64,000 nucleotides of DNA, from contig NZ_JAZHRV010000001.1 of NCBI RefSeq assembly GCF_036924595.1, positions 1,922,001 to 1,986,000 of the forward strand, given 5' to 3'. This DNA is from Bradyrhizobium algeriense. GTDB lineage: Bacteria; Pseudomonadota; Alphaproteobacteria; Rhizobiales; Xanthobacteraceae. Made by a program: the position numbers and the translations under genes. Below are positions 17,632 through 26,840 of the stretch, piece by piece. The notes beneath the pieces are model-generated. The model saw only the letters and a program-made list of their open reading frames with translations, was not told where the DNA came from and made no database searches. Each line of letters opens with the position of its first letter. Position 1 is the stretch's first letter.

Positions 17632-20600
17632 TCACGTGAGCAGTTCGTGGGGCGAATGTGCTATGGAATGGTGCTGACCGTTATTGTCGTGACTGGTCGC
17701 GTGTTCCTCCATAGCGGCTGCGCCCATCTCAAGGATTGCCGCCAGCTCGGCGCCGCGAAGAACGGGCGTACCGTTAAGCTCTTCTAGCTCAACGGCCGCG
17801 GTGGGGGTGGAAGGGGGAGCCTGATTTTTGAAGTGGAATGTCGATTCGTGGCTAGCGCCGCTGGTCCCGAACGCGGGTTCGGCCGGCTGGGGGGTGGCCG
17901 TTGATGCCTTTGCAGAGGCCGAGTGTGACGGGTGCGACGAGTTACCATGGCCGCCACTATTGCCCGGTGCGACGCCAGGTTCGACCGGCTCAGCCGCTTC
18001 CATAGTGCTTGCGGAGGCCGAGTGTGAAGAGTGCGCGTTGTTGTGGCCGACGCCGTTGCCCGATGTGACGCCCGATTCGGTTAATTCGCCGGCCGCCGAT
18101 GCCTTTGCAGAGGCCGAGTGTGACGGGTGCGGCGGGTTGCCATGGCCGCCACTATTACCCGGTGCGGTGCCAGGTTCGATTGGCTCGGCCGCTTCCATAG
18201 TGCTTGCGGAGGCCGAGTGTGAAGAGTGCGCGTTGTTGTGGCCGACGCCGTGGCCCGATGTGACGCCCGGCTCGGTTAGTTCGCCGGCCGCCGATGCCTT
18301 TGCAGAGGCCGAGTGTGACGGGTGCGGCGGGTTGCCATGGCCGCCACCACTATTACCCGGTGCGACGTCAGGTTCGACCGGCTCGGCCGCTTCCACAGCG
18401 CTTGCGGATGCCGGGTGTGAAGAGTGCGCGTTGTTGTGGCCGACGCCGTTGCCCGATGTGACGCCCGGTTCGGTTAATTCGCCGGCCGCCGATGCCTTTG
18501 CAGAGGCCGAGTGTGAAGGGTGCGGCGGGTTGCCATGGCCGCCACCATCACCCGGTGCGACGCCAGGTTCGACCGGGTCGGCCGCTTCCATAATGCTTGC
18601 GGATGCCGGGTGTGAAGAGTGCGCGTTGTTGTGGCCGACGCCGTTGCCCGATGTGACGCCCGGTTCGGTTAATTCGCCGGCCGCCAATGCCTGTGCAGAG
18701 GCCGAGTGTGAAGGGTGCCGCGGGTTGCCATGGCCGCCACTATTGCCCGGTGCGACGCTAGGTTCGACCGGGTCAGCGACTGCGACCGGGGCGGCGCTTT
18801 GTATCCCAAACTCGAGAATTTCAAACCCGGCGGTTGCGGGTGCCTTGCCATTCCCGGTTTCCTTAGCCCCGGTGTTCGCGTGGACCGGCTCCTTCTTGAA
18901 AGTGAGATTGTCCTCGGTCAGGACCGTCGCTTGGCTATGAGCAAGCTCGACTAATGATACGGGCACCGGCACAGTAACCGCACCATTGTCGTCGTTCTGC
19001 TCAGTTGCATAAGTTGGATCGTCGCCGAAATTGATGAGCCTACTCGAAACGTTGGAACCGACCCGGTCTCGCCCGAAATGGAACCTCAAACCGTCGTCAG
19101 CAGGCATGGTCCAGATACCATCCGTTTCGACCGCGCTCTCGCTCGCATCCGCTTCAATGGCGGTATCCGCCGTGACAACGGTCCCATCGCTCGCAGCCGC
19201 CGCCAGCAGCGCAGGGTCGATTCCTTCCAAAGCCGCCGCGACAGCCGCCGCTTCCTGCTCGTAGACGAAATCCGACTCGGCAACGGACACAACTCCCTGC
19301 AAATGGATTTCGAGCAGGCCCGGATCGCCGATATCAAGGCTGCGATCCGTCGGATTCACATAGACAATCGTTTCATTGCTCGCGGGATTGTAGATCCAGG
19401 CGAGGGTATGCGGCGGCACGGACTTGCTTGCTGACGTCAAGTGCAGGAACGCCAGCGCGCCGAAAGCCCCCAGGTTGATCTTGTCCTCCCCCGATGTGAA
19501 ATCGATGATGGTGTCGAACTGGGTAGCGTTGGAATCGATCGCCGAAAAATAGACAAAGATGTCATCATCCTTGCTGCCCGTCAGCTGGTCACCGTCATCT
19601 CCGCCGACGATGGTATCGTTACCGTTGTTGCCGTTGACGGTGTCGCTGCCGGATCCTCCATAGATCGTGTCGTCTCCACCAATATCCCTAATCGTATCGT
19701 TCCCCGCGGCTCCGTAGATAACATCCACTAAGCCGGTGCCATTGAGGGTGTCGTCACCGGCGACGCCATGGATTATTTGGCCCGCGTTACCTTCTCCTGT
19801 GACGCTGTCGTCTCCAAACGCGAGCGGCAGACTGGAGTCGTGGACAACTGGCCCCGAAGCCAGGTTGTCGACATCGTTGGGGTCTACATGGCCGGCGCCA
19901 TGAATGGTGATCGTCGCCACTTGTGTGGTGCCATCCATGGTGGCGACCGTGGATGTGTCGATCAGCGTTTCGCCGGGGTCGAGCACCTGCGCTGCGGCAT
20001 GGGAGTTTTCGAGTGTGTAGATCCCCACGCCGGCGGCCGTCATGCTGAAGGCGCCATAGCCTCCACGGCTCGTTATCGGGTTCGAGGCAAACGCCAGCGG
20101 CGGGAACTGCTGCTGCGTCGTGGAGCTGCCGGTCGGGTTAATCGCTTGCAGCAGCGGCGAAATGAAAAGATAGGGCGTGCCGGATCCAATCGGGCCGTAG
20201 CCTCTCCCGAAGTTGGAGAGGGCGGCCTGCTCAGCCGCGTGCAGCTCTTCCATTCTCGCCGCCGAGTGCGCGATTTGGTTCACCTTAATTGGGGAGTCTC
20301 TCTGGGTGAGCACGACCGTCTCGCCGGGATCCGCAACGATGACGTGCCGGAGGATCGCTTTCTTCCAGAGCTCAAATACGGAGTGCTCAAGATCCTTGTC
20401 GGCAGTGCTGTCGTCATCCAGGAAGGTGTTGTTCGCGTCTGACGCCTTGATGTCGCTCAAAATTGCGAACGCCAAGGCGAGCGAGAGCGTCCCGAAGCCG
20501 GTGGATCGTTGCAACAGCGCGATCGTGGCGAGCACGGTCCTATTACTGATTTCAAGCTTATGAAATATGTTGTAGAGGTGTACTTTGACTGTGCCTGGGG

Positions 20601-21171
20601 AAAGGTTCAGCTGGCGCGCAATCTCCTTGTTCGACAAACCTTCGGCCACCAGTCGTATGATTTCGCGCTCGCGATGCGTGAGCACCCTCAGCTTTTTTTC
20701 GATTTTGGCGCCGTCTACTTCCTTCCCGTTTGGCGCGAGCTCTGGGGACGGTGTCGGTCGCGCACTGGTGCGCTCCGTCATCAGCCTCAGGGAACGCAGA
20801 ATGGTGTCGGGGTTTGCGTAGCTCGAAATTGCACTGCAAGCGCCGGCCGCGATTGCCGCGGTGAGATCGTCGTCTCCTTCGGATTCGGCAAAGAACACCA
20901 GCCGAGTGGGAAGATTCTCGGCTTTCGCAATGGCGAGGATCTCGGATACCGTCAGGTCAGGCAACGTGTCAGCAACGAGCGCAACGTCGGGTGCCAAATT
21001 CCGAATCGCATCGAGGCAGCTTGTTCCGCGGCTACACGACGCAACAATCTCGAAGTCGTCCTGAGCTGCGAATATCGACCTCAATCCCTGCAGAACGATT
21101 GGTTGTCGATCTGCGATCACCAGCCGGATGCAGCGCGTGAATGTTTCTTGGTCCAGGGACACATCTAACAT
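17632..21171 (-). CDS. LuxR/NarL-type regulator fused to VCBS, RTX and His-rich repeat regions
   Basis: This is a single 1179-aa frame with a start at ATG 21171 and a GAGG about 9 nt upstream. Domains in order: receiver-like (14-131); LuxR DNA-binding domain (160-223, [19 protein letters not shown]); short hydrophobic stretch (225-239); VCBS-like domain (about 368-427, with [20 protein letters not shown] and DPGETLIDT); RTX calcium-binding nonapeptides (about 453-540, e.g. [13 protein letters not shown]); serralysin-like end (about 537-640); four and a half His/Ser/Gly-rich 65-aa repeats (about 799-1095). The phospho-Asp site is Ala67 (Asp shifted to 68), and the conserved Lys and Thr positions are Ser117 and Ala95, so phosphorylation is unlikely. 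A cytoplasmic regulator joined to secreted-adhesin modules is very odd. It may be a membrane-anchored sensor or a recent gene fusion. No type I secretion genes are nearby. Confidence 0.85.
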   Translation of the reverse strand: MLDVSLDQETFTRCIRLVIADRQPIVLQGLRSIFAAQDDFEIVASCSRGTSCLDAIRNLAPDVALVADTLPDLTVSEILAIAKAENLPTRLVFFAESEGDDDLTAAIAAGACSAISSYANPDTILRSLRLMTERTSARPTPSPELAPNGKEVDGAKIEKKLRVLTHREREIIRLVAEGLSNKEIARQLNLSPGTVKVHLYNIFHKLEISNRTVLATIALLQRSTGFGTLSLALAFAILSDIKASDANNTFLDDDSTADKDLEHSVFELWKKAILRHVIVADPGETVVLTQRDSPIKVNQIAHSAARMEELHAAEQAALSNFGRGYGPIGSGTPYLFISPLLQAINPTGSSTTQQQFPPLAFASNPITSRGGYGAFSMTAAGVGIYTLENSHAAAQVLDPGETLIDTSTVATMDGTTQVATITIHGAGHVDPNDVDNLASGPVVHDSSLPLAFGDDSVTGEGNAGQIIHGVAGDDTLNGTGLVDVIYGAAGNDTIRDIGGDDTIYGGSGSDTVNGNNGNDTIVGGDDGDQLTGSKDDDIFVYFSAIDSNATQFDTIIDFTSGEDKINLGAFGALAFLHLTSASKSVPPHTLAWIYNPASNETIVYVNPTDRSLDIGDPGLLEIHLQGVVSVAESDFVYEQEAAAVAAALEGIDPALLAAAASDGTVVTADTAIEADASESAVETDGIWTMPADDGLRFHFGRDRVGSNVSSRLINFGDDPTYATEQNDDNGAVTVPVPVSLVELAHSQATVLTEDNLTFKKEPVHANTGAKETGNGKAPATAGFEILEFGIQSAAPVAVADPVEPSVAPGNSGGHGNPRHPSHSASAQALAAGELTEPGVTSGNGVGHNNAHSSHPASASIMEAADPVEPGVAPGDGGGHGNPPHPSHSASAKASAAGELTEPGVTSGNGVGHNNAHSSHPASASAVEAAEPVEPDVAPGNSGGGHGNPPHPSHSASAKASAAGELTEPGVTSGHGVGHNNAHSSHSASASTMEAAEPIEPGTAPGNSGGHGNPPHPSHSASAKASAAGELTESGVTSGNGVGHNNAHSSHSASASTMEAAEPVEPGVAPGNSGGHGNSSHPSHSASAKASTATPQPAEPAFGTSGASHESTFHFKNQAPPSTPTAAVELEELNGTPVLRGAELAAILEMGAAAMEEHATSHDNNGQHHSIAHSPHELLT
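17880..18778 (-). repeat. 195/198-bp in-frame tandem repeat (4.5 units)
   Basis: Within the preceding gene, a unit of 65 or 66 codons is repeated four and a half times. Each unit has two similar halves of about 32 residues, one with [18 protein letters not shown] and the other with [18 protein letters not shown], both introduced by EPGV-like words. Copies are nearly identical at DNA level, which suggests recent expansion by slippage or recombination. Confidence 0.92.
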
Positions 21172-21439
21172 AGGCTTGACCTCGCCTGCCCAGCGCGGCG
21201 CCTTAATCCTCTTGCTACCCCAACGCCAAGTCTAAATTGTCTGGCGCCGGCAGCCCGGGCTACCCGCCGCAATCCAATTAAATATGGTGCGTTCAGAATG
21301 AACCTTTTTTGTATCCCACCGCAAGCCCCAGTTCTAGCTTGATTAGACTAGACGCTGATTGTGCATGTCGCAGTTGAACCAACCAACTTGGCCATAGTGC
21401 TGGTGTTGAACATTTCTCCCTTTGCCGTATCTTACGTTT

Positions 21440-21592
21440 ATGGATGGCGAGCGAGAAGAATTGGCAATCCATGAAAAGTTGGCGCGCTGTAGACAGCTTG
21501 CCAAAGAGTACGTTAGTGAACCAACGGCAACTCACCTTCGTGAATTAGAGGCAGAGTTACTGGCTCAGCTTCGCCGATTGGAGGAGGATTAA
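21440..21592 (+). CDS. small hypothetical protein, 50 aa, charged helical
   Basis: This short open frame starts at ATG 21440 and ends at TAA 21590-21592. The product begins MDGEREELAIHEKLARCRQL and ends LLAQLRRLEED. It is rich in Glu, Arg, Leu and Ala with a heptad-like pattern, so a single helix or coiled coil is likely. It is divergent from the regulator-RTX gene, with about 270 AT-richer bases between. I do not recognise a named family. The clean start and the codon use make it likely to be real. Confidence 0.55.
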   Translation: MDGEREELAIHEKLARCRQLAKEYVSEPTATHLRELEAELLAQLRRLEED

Positions 21593-22015
21593 GGCCGCCC
21601 ACGTTTCGGCCTCTTCTTCACGGCGCCGCCCCGGACAACTGTCAGTCGACATCGATAGCAGTAGGGCGGGTTTCCGACCAAGTTCATCAAGTTGGTCCGT
21701 GCTCACATAAGCAAGTGGCTATCATCGCTGGGGGGCCTGCACCCTGCTACGAAACTGAGAGCTGTGGCCGGCCGAGGGACAAAGCCTAGACCCGACGGCG
21801 ACCGTTCGTAGGCTGCAGCTTATCGAAGCCCGCTCACGCTGGCCACCCAAGCCGCGGCCTCCTGGTGGTGCTCAAACACCGGGGCTGGCAGACCTGCCTC
21901 TGGGCTGGGGTGTCTGGGAAGAAGGAGCGGAGGCGGCCGTAGTACGCCGGCGTGAGAGTTCGTTCCTAAATTGTCCGCGTAGCTCTACGAAGACCCCAGG
22001 TTTCGGCAGATGTTC
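21593..22015. other. region without a convincing gene
   Basis: About 420 bp with no supported frame on either strand. On the minus strand a short stretch ending at a TAA near 21822 reads LPAPVFEHHQEAAAWVAS, which looks like the tail of a protein. The reading upstream of it is low in sense, so I treat it as at most a relic. Confidence 0.45.
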
Positions 22016-22261
22016 TCACCGGTCGGCGCTGGCGAGCCGACGTTCTGCTCCCTGCTCATCCGGCCGCACGTCGGCGCCGCGATGGCCGCAAACCAAGCAG
22101 ACGAATAGGGCCTCCAGATCGGACAGCCGCAGGCTCGCGGGCCAACAGTCAGCGTCTATCTCAACCGAATGCGAGCACTTGTAATCGCCGCAGAACACAT
22201 GCAGTCGGCGAGTGCCGGACTGCCGCATTTGCCCAAGGGTGATCGTCTGCTCGAGTAGCAT
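22016..22261 (-). CDS. small zinc-ribbon-like hypothetical protein
   Basis: This 81-aa protein carries two cysteine pairs or near-pairs: CGDYKC about residues 24-29 and CLVCGHRGADVRPD about residues 60-73. They are separated by a conserved WPASLRLSDLEALFVC segment. This pattern is common in small alphaproteobacterial proteins of unknown function and suggests one zinc ribbon. The start was set at the ATG giving MLLEQTITLGQ; family members include the TLGQMR segment. A longer start at 22330 is open but unlikely. Its role is unknown. Confidence 0.7.
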   Translation of the reverse strand: MLLEQTITLGQMRQSGTRRLHVFCGDYKCSHSVEIDADCWPASLRLSDLEALFVCLVCGHRGADVRPDEQGAERRLASADR

Positions 22262-22507
22262 GCGCGAAATTCTGCCAAGAGTCGCAGCCAGCCTGAATAT
22301 GGCATCCGGCATAGATTGCCTGGGTGGCACGGTCCGGCGGGGCTCATCCGGAAAGGTGGCCCGGTGTCGCCTACCAGAGGGTCTTACAGTTTCGTGTGGA
22401 GGAACTTTTGATATGCCGCGACAATAATCGAGACCGTCGCCGGTGCTTTCTCTGCTTCAGCGGTGCCTTCTCGACTCTTCTTTTTGAATACACGCCCACA
22501 GGCGCCT

Positions 22508-23296
22508 TTATGCCAGGACGCGGCCGCCGAAAAACGGCATCAGTGCCTGGCTCAGGCTGTGTGGCCGCTGGGAGGTGAAGATCATCTCGGCCCCGGCCTG
22601 ATCGCTTTTCCGGCTTGGAGATACGAGCAGGTCGGACACGCGCCGGGCGATGGCGGGTGCCGGATCGATCCAGTCGACCGGCCACGGCGCGAGCCTTGTC
22701 AGGCGGTCGAGCAGCAGCGGATAGTGGGTGCAGGCCAGCACGACGGTGTCGGTACGATCATCGCCATTTCCGACAAAGCAGGGGGCAAGCTCGGCTGCGA
22801 TATCCTCGTCGCGGACGTCGTTGCCGCTGAGGGCGGATTCGGCGAGCGAGGCGAGTTCCGCCGATCCCACCAGCGTCACTTCGCAGCCTTGCGCGAAATC
22901 ATCGATCAGGCGCCGGGTGTATTCGCGCTTGACGGTGCCCTTGGTGCCGAGCACCGACACGCGTTTGGTCTTTGAGTTGGCGCAGGCCGGCTTGATCGCG
23001 GGCACGGTGCCGACGAACGGCGCGCTGTAGGCGCTGCGCAGGTGCGACATCACAAGCGTGGAAGCGGTGTTGCAGGCAATCACGACCAAAGCGGGGGCGT
23101 GGCGTGCGATCAACTCGCCGATCAGCGGCACCACGCGGGCGATGATCTCTTCCTCGCCGTGATGGCCGTAGGGAAAGAACGCATCGTCGGCGACATAGAC
23201 GTAGTGCGCATCGGGCCGGGCGCGGACGATCTCGCGCAGGACCGTGAGGCCGCCAAGGCCGGAGTCGAAGACGAGGATGGTGGGCGGGGCTGACAC
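22508..23296 (-). CDS. murI: glutamate racemase
   Basis: MurI interconverts L- and D-glutamate for peptidoglycan. The 262-aa product has the N-terminal FDSGLGGLTVL, the two catalytic cysteines C75 (ACNTAS) and C189 (ACTHYP), and the conserved YVADDAFFPYG. The C-terminus ends MPFFGGRVLA. The gene is monocistronic here, with an unrelated zinc-ribbon gene downstream. Confidence 0.96.
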   Translation of the reverse strand: MSAPPTILVFDSGLGGLTVLREIVRARPDAHYVYVADDAFFPYGHHGEEEIIARVVPLIGELIARHAPALVVIACNTASTLVMSHLRSAYSAPFVGTVPAIKPACANSKTKRVSVLGTKGTVKREYTRRLIDDFAQGCEVTLVGSAELASLAESALSGNDVRDEDIAAELAPCFVGNGDDRTDTVVLACTHYPLLLDRLTRLAPWPVDWIDPAPAIARRVSDLLVSPSRKSDQAGAEMIFTSQRPHSLSQALMPFFGGRVLA

Positions 23297-23525
23297 GCTG
23301 CGACCTTAGCCGATCTGCGGTTACCGTTGGGTTGCTTTAAGGGGTGCCGGCGGGGTCACGGAGTCGACGGCGATTGGGACAATTTGGAATGATCTAAATC
23401 GGTTTGGCAAGGCCGGAAGACTGCTGGGGCGGGGGCGGTACCCTGCGGTCGATGAGAGATGGGTGTCCAGAGACGACGGACGGCCACTTCATCCGCTGTC
23501 CCTTGCAACGCCCGCCGCCGATCCA

Positions 23526-23924
23526 TCAGATGGACTGAGGAAGGCGCGCGATGACCTTGATTTCAAAATCGAAGCCAGCCAGCCAGTTCACGCCCACCGC
23601 AGTCCAATTCGGATAAGGCGGCTCACCGATCTCCTTCAGGCGAATTGCGTTGACCGCCTCCCACTGCGCGGCCGGATTGGTATGGAACGTGGTCACGTCA
23701 ACGACATCGTCAAACGTGCAACCGGCAGACTTCAGCACGGCCGAGAGATTGTCGAAGGCAAGCTGGACCTGCTTTTCGAATACCGGCTCGGGCGACCCGT
23801 CATCGCGGCTGCCGACCTGGCCCGAGACGAACAGAAGGTCGCCCGAGCGGATCGCTGCCGAATAACGGTTGATCTCGTAGAGCGCCTGCCGGCCGGCAGG
23901 GAAGATTGCATCGCGTTTGGCCAT
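23526..23924 (-). CDS. RidA/YjgF family protein
   Basis: This 132-aa RidA-family protein is probably an enamine/imine deaminase or related hydrolase. Features are YSAAIRSGDLLFVSGQVG, the middle block QLAFDNLSAVLKSAGCTFDDVV and a C-terminal LAGFDFEIKVIARLP. The classic arginine of the RidA subgroup is not clear, so it may belong to another branch. The start is the ATG at 23924 (MAKRDAIFPAG); the reading further upstream crosses the operators. It is divergent from a TetR gene, with three shared operator palindromes between, so it is the probable target of that repressor. Confidence 0.86.
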   Translation of the reverse strand: MAKRDAIFPAGRQALYEINRYSAAIRSGDLLFVSGQVGSRDDGSPEPVFEKQVQLAFDNLSAVLKSAGCTFDDVVDVTTFHTNPAAQWEAVNAIRLKEIGEPPYPNWTAVGVNWLAGFDFEIKVIARLPQSI

Positions 23925-23999
23925 GACGTCACTCCTGTTCAAAGGCAAGCCAGACCTCCACGGGTCCGGCTGTTTGCATCCTACTCGAGCGATAAATTG

Positions 24000-24067
24000 A
24001 CATACGCTCCGTATGTTTCTATAGGTTACATACGCGGCGTATGTCAACTAGCATACGGAGCGTATGT
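24000..24067. promoter_or_regulatory. three TetR operator palindromes
   Basis: Three 17-bp inverted repeats of the form acatacg-N3-cgtatgt lie at 24000-24016, 24028-24044 and 24051-24067 (the last begins with g instead of a). Their centres are 28 and 23 bp apart. They sit between the divergent RidA-like and TetR genes, the classic position for an autoregulated TetR operator. Three sites suggest cooperative binding. Confidence 0.88.
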
Positions 24068-24083
24068 AACTTGCGGAGATAGG

Positions 24084-24680
24084 GTGGCCGCCAAGCGACG
24101 CGCACAGATGGTGGAGGAAACCCGGGCCAAGCTCACCCAGGCCGCCCGTAAGGCTTTCGCGACCAAAGGCTATGCGGCGGCGTCGATGGACGATTTAACC
24201 GCCGAGGCCGGCCTGACGCGCGGCGCGCTCTATCACAATTTCGGCGACAAGAAGGGTCTGCTGCAGGCCGTGATCGAGCAGATCGACGCGGAAATGGTGG
24301 CGCGAATGCGCGCTGTACAAGATCAGGCGGAGACCCGGTGGCTCGGCTTTCTCGCCGAGGGCGTCGCCTATATCGAGATGGCGCTGGAGCCGGAGATCCA
24401 GCGCATCATGCTGCTAGACGGGCCGGCCGTGCTCGGCGATCCATCGCTATGGCCCAACCAGACTGCGTGTCTTCGCTCGACGACGCAGACGATCCAGGCG
24501 CTTATCGACGAAGGAACGGTGAGGCCGATGGATGCGGAAGCTGCCGCGCGGCTCATCAATGGAGCGGCGCTCAACGCCTCGCTCTGGATTGCCGCAGCCG
24601 ACGATCCGCGCGCCGTCTTTGCAAAGGCTGTCGAGGCTTTCCGATATCTCGTGGTCGGTTTGCTGCAGACCGAGAGATGA
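24084..24680 (+). CDS. TetR family transcriptional regulator
   Basis: This 198-aa repressor has an N-terminal helix-turn-helix of the TetR type (about residues 11-57: AARKAFATKGYAAASMDDL, then GLTRGALYHNFGDKKGLLQA) and a C-terminal ligand domain of the common TetR_C type. GTG at 24084 was chosen because GGAG lies 7 nt upstream and homologues begin at about this point; the open frame upstream runs through the operators. It probably represses itself and the divergent RidA-like gene. The inducer is unknown. Confidence 0.9.
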   Translation: MAAKRRAQMVEETRAKLTQAARKAFATKGYAAASMDDLTAEAGLTRGALYHNFGDKKGLLQAVIEQIDAEMVARMRAVQDQAETRWLGFLAEGVAYIEMALEPEIQRIMLLDGPAVLGDPSLWPNQTACLRSTTQTIQALIDEGTVRPMDAEAAARLINGAALNASLWIAAADDPRAVFAKAVEAFRYLVVGLLQTER

Positions 24681-24708
24681 CCGTCAAGCGTTCGGACGGC
24701 GTGCGTTG

Positions 24709-26019
24709 TCAGCTCTCGCCGAACACGCGCTTGAAAATCGTGTCGACGTGCTTGAAGTGATAGCCGAGGTCGAACTGCTCTTCGATCTCGGCATCGCTCA
24801 GATGCTTCTTCACGTCAGGATCTTTCTTGAGCAGCGTCTGGAAGTCGCCTTCGCCGCGCCAGACCGGCATGGCGTTGCGCTGGACGTATTTGTAGGCGTT
24901 CTCGCGGCTGGCGCCCTTTTGCGTCAGCGCGATCAGGAGCCGCTGCGAATGCACGAGCCCGCCGAGACGGTCGAGGTTCTTCTGCATGTTGGCGGGATAG
25001 ATCAAAAGCTTTTCGATCAGGCCGGCGAGGCGCATCAGTGCAAAATCGAGCGTCACGGTGGCGTCCGGCCCGATCATGCGTTCGGCCGAGGAGTGCGAGA
25101 TATCGCGCTCGTGCCAGAGGGCGACGTTTTCCATCGCCGGCATCGCATAGGCGCGCACCATGCGGGAGAGCCCGGTGAGGTTTTCCGACAGCACCGGGTT
25201 GCGCTTGTGCGGCATCGCCGACGAACCCTTCTGGCCCTCGGAGAAGAACTCCTCGGCTTCCAGCACCTCGGTGCGCTGCAGATGGCGGATTTCGATCGAG
25301 AGCCGCTCGACCGAGGAGGCGATCACGCCGAGCGTCGCAAAATACATCGCGTGGCGGTCGCGCGGGATCACCTGGGTCGAGATCGGCTCGGGCACCAGCC
25401 CCATCGCTTTCGCAACATGTTCTTCGACGCGCGGATCGATCTGCGCAAAAGTGCCGACGGCGCCTGAAATTGCGCAGGTGGCGACCTCCTTGCGGGCGGC
25501 TACCAGGCGCTCGCGGGCGCGGGAAAATTCCGCGTAGGCATAGGCGAGCTTGAGCCCGAACGTCACCGGCTCGGCGTGGATGCCGTGGGAGCGTCCGATG
25601 GTCGGCGTCATCTTGTGCTCGAAGGCGCGCTTTTTCAGCGCCGCCAGAACCTTGTCGATATCCGATATCAACAGGTCCGCGGCGCGGGTGAGCTGCACGT
25701 TGAGGCAGGTGTCGAGCACGTCGGAAGAGGTCATGCCCTGGTGGACGAAGCGGGCCTCGGGGCCGACGATTTCGGCCAGATGGGTCAGGAAGGCGATGAC
25801 GTCGTGCTTGGTCTCGCGCTCGATCTCGTCGATCCGCGCCACGTCGAAGGTGGCATCTTTGGCCTTAGCCCAGATCGTCTTGGCTGCTTCCTTGGGGATT
25901 GTGCCGAGTTCCGCCAGCGCATCAGCCGCATGCGCCTCGATCTCGAACCAGATCTTGAAGCGGGTCTGGGGCTCCCAGATGGAGGCCATTTCCGGGCGGG
26001 TATAGCGGGGGATCATCAA
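24709..26019 (-). CDS. purB: adenylosuccinate lyase
   Basis: PurB acts twice in purine synthesis, splitting SAICAR and adenylosuccinate to release fumarate. The 436-aa protein has the superfamily signature GSSAMPHKRNP and the conserved blocks TSSDVLDTCLNVQL, GRSHGIHAEP and HERDISHSSAERM. The start could be either of two adjacent ATG codons (26019 or 26016). It is a single gene, flanked by a TetR gene and a response regulator. Confidence 0.96.
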   Translation of the reverse strand: MMIPRYTRPEMASIWEPQTRFKIWFEIEAHAADALAELGTIPKEAAKTIWAKAKDATFDVARIDEIERETKHDVIAFLTHLAEIVGPEARFVHQGMTSSDVLDTCLNVQLTRAADLLISDIDKVLAALKKRAFEHKMTPTIGRSHGIHAEPVTFGLKLAYAYAEFSRARERLVAARKEVATCAISGAVGTFAQIDPRVEEHVAKAMGLVPEPISTQVIPRDRHAMYFATLGVIASSVERLSIEIRHLQRTEVLEAEEFFSEGQKGSSAMPHKRNPVLSENLTGLSRMVRAYAMPAMENVALWHERDISHSSAERMIGPDATVTLDFALMRLAGLIEKLLIYPANMQKNLDRLGGLVHSQRLLIALTQKGASRENAYKYVQRNAMPVWRGEGDFQTLLKKDPDVKKHLSDAEIEEQFDLGYHFKHVDTIFKRVFGES

Positions 26020-26165
26020 GGACTCCAGGCAGTGGGCGGGGTCGCAAGGCGGATCCCGGCCGAATTGTTTTTACGCCGCGCTTTAGCAGATCGGGTGCCG
26101 GGAAACCACCCGTGTAGGCCTGGCCCGGGGAAAACTGTCGGCTCCGACCCGCCGGCAGGCCGCTG

Positions 26166-26831
26166 CTAAAGGCTGGCCAGCCCGCACTCGACGGCCAGGC
26201 GGACGAGTTGCGCGTCGGTTCGCATGCCCGTCTTGGTCTTGATCAGATAGTGATAGTTTTGAACGGTCTTGATGCTGAGATTGAGGTTGGAGGCGATCTG
26301 CTCCGCCGTCGCGCCGCCAGCCAATTGCCTGAGGATCTCGATCTCCCTTTCCCCCAACTGGTCGAGCGCCGATCTTGACGGGGAGAGGCTTTCCATCGCC
26401 AGCACGTGCGCGATGTCGTCGCTCATCGCGTGTTCGCCGCGCGCCACGGCACGGATCGCCTTGATGAGCGCGGCCGGTTCGCTGCTCTTGGTCACATAGC
26501 CGCTGGCCCCGGCGCTGAAAGCGGCCTTCACCAGCGCGGCTTCGCTATGCATGCTGAAGACCAGGATGCGTGAGCCGGAGTGCCTCAACCGGATGTTCCG
26601 GATGGCCTCGAGGCCGCTGGCCCCGGGCATCGATATGTCCATGACCACGATGTCGGGGGCATGGGTCTTGAACGCGCGGTAAGCGTTGACGGCGTTGTCG
26701 GCCTCGGCGACCACGCGGAAGTCGCTTTGGTGCTCCAAAACGCGCCGGTAGCCCTGCCGGACGACAGGATGGTCGTCGACCAGCAGGATCGAAATGCCCT
26801 TGGCCTGTCTGGTTGAATCAGGATCGATCAT
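26166..26831 (-). CDS. NarL/FixJ-type response regulator
   Basis: This 221-aa response regulator has a complete receiver: acidic pair D19-D20, phospho-acceptor D65 in VVMDISMPG, and Lys in GYVTKSSEP. A LuxR-type DNA-binding domain follows (about 153-215; LGEREIEILRQLAGGATAEQIA). It lies 9 bp after the stop of the histidine kinase gene on the same strand, so the two form a NarX/NarL-like pair. The divergent three-gene membrane unit starting at 28448 is the most likely local target. Confidence 0.93.
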   Translation of the reverse strand: MIDPDSTRQAKGISILLVDDHPVVRQGYRRVLEHQSDFRVVAEADNAVNAYRAFKTHAPDIVVMDISMPGASGLEAIRNIRLRHSGSRILVFSMHSEAALVKAAFSAGASGYVTKSSEPAALIKAIRAVARGEHAMSDDIAHVLAMESLSPSRSALDQLGEREIEILRQLAGGATAEQIASNLNLSIKTVQNYHYLIKTKTGMRTDAQLVRLAVECGLASL

Positions 26832-26840
26832 GCTCTGGCG

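Noticed and set aside
17828..18940. Long plus-strand open frame opposite the His-rich repeats
   Set aside because: It is the antisense of the repeat array; its Cys/Trp/Pro-rich repeats follow from the coding strand and it has no domain match or ribosome-binding site.
21820..21910. Minus-strand peptide tail APVFEHHQEAAAWVAS as a possible gene end
   Set aside because: Only about 20 plausible residues; the upstream reading does not look coding and no start could be assigned.
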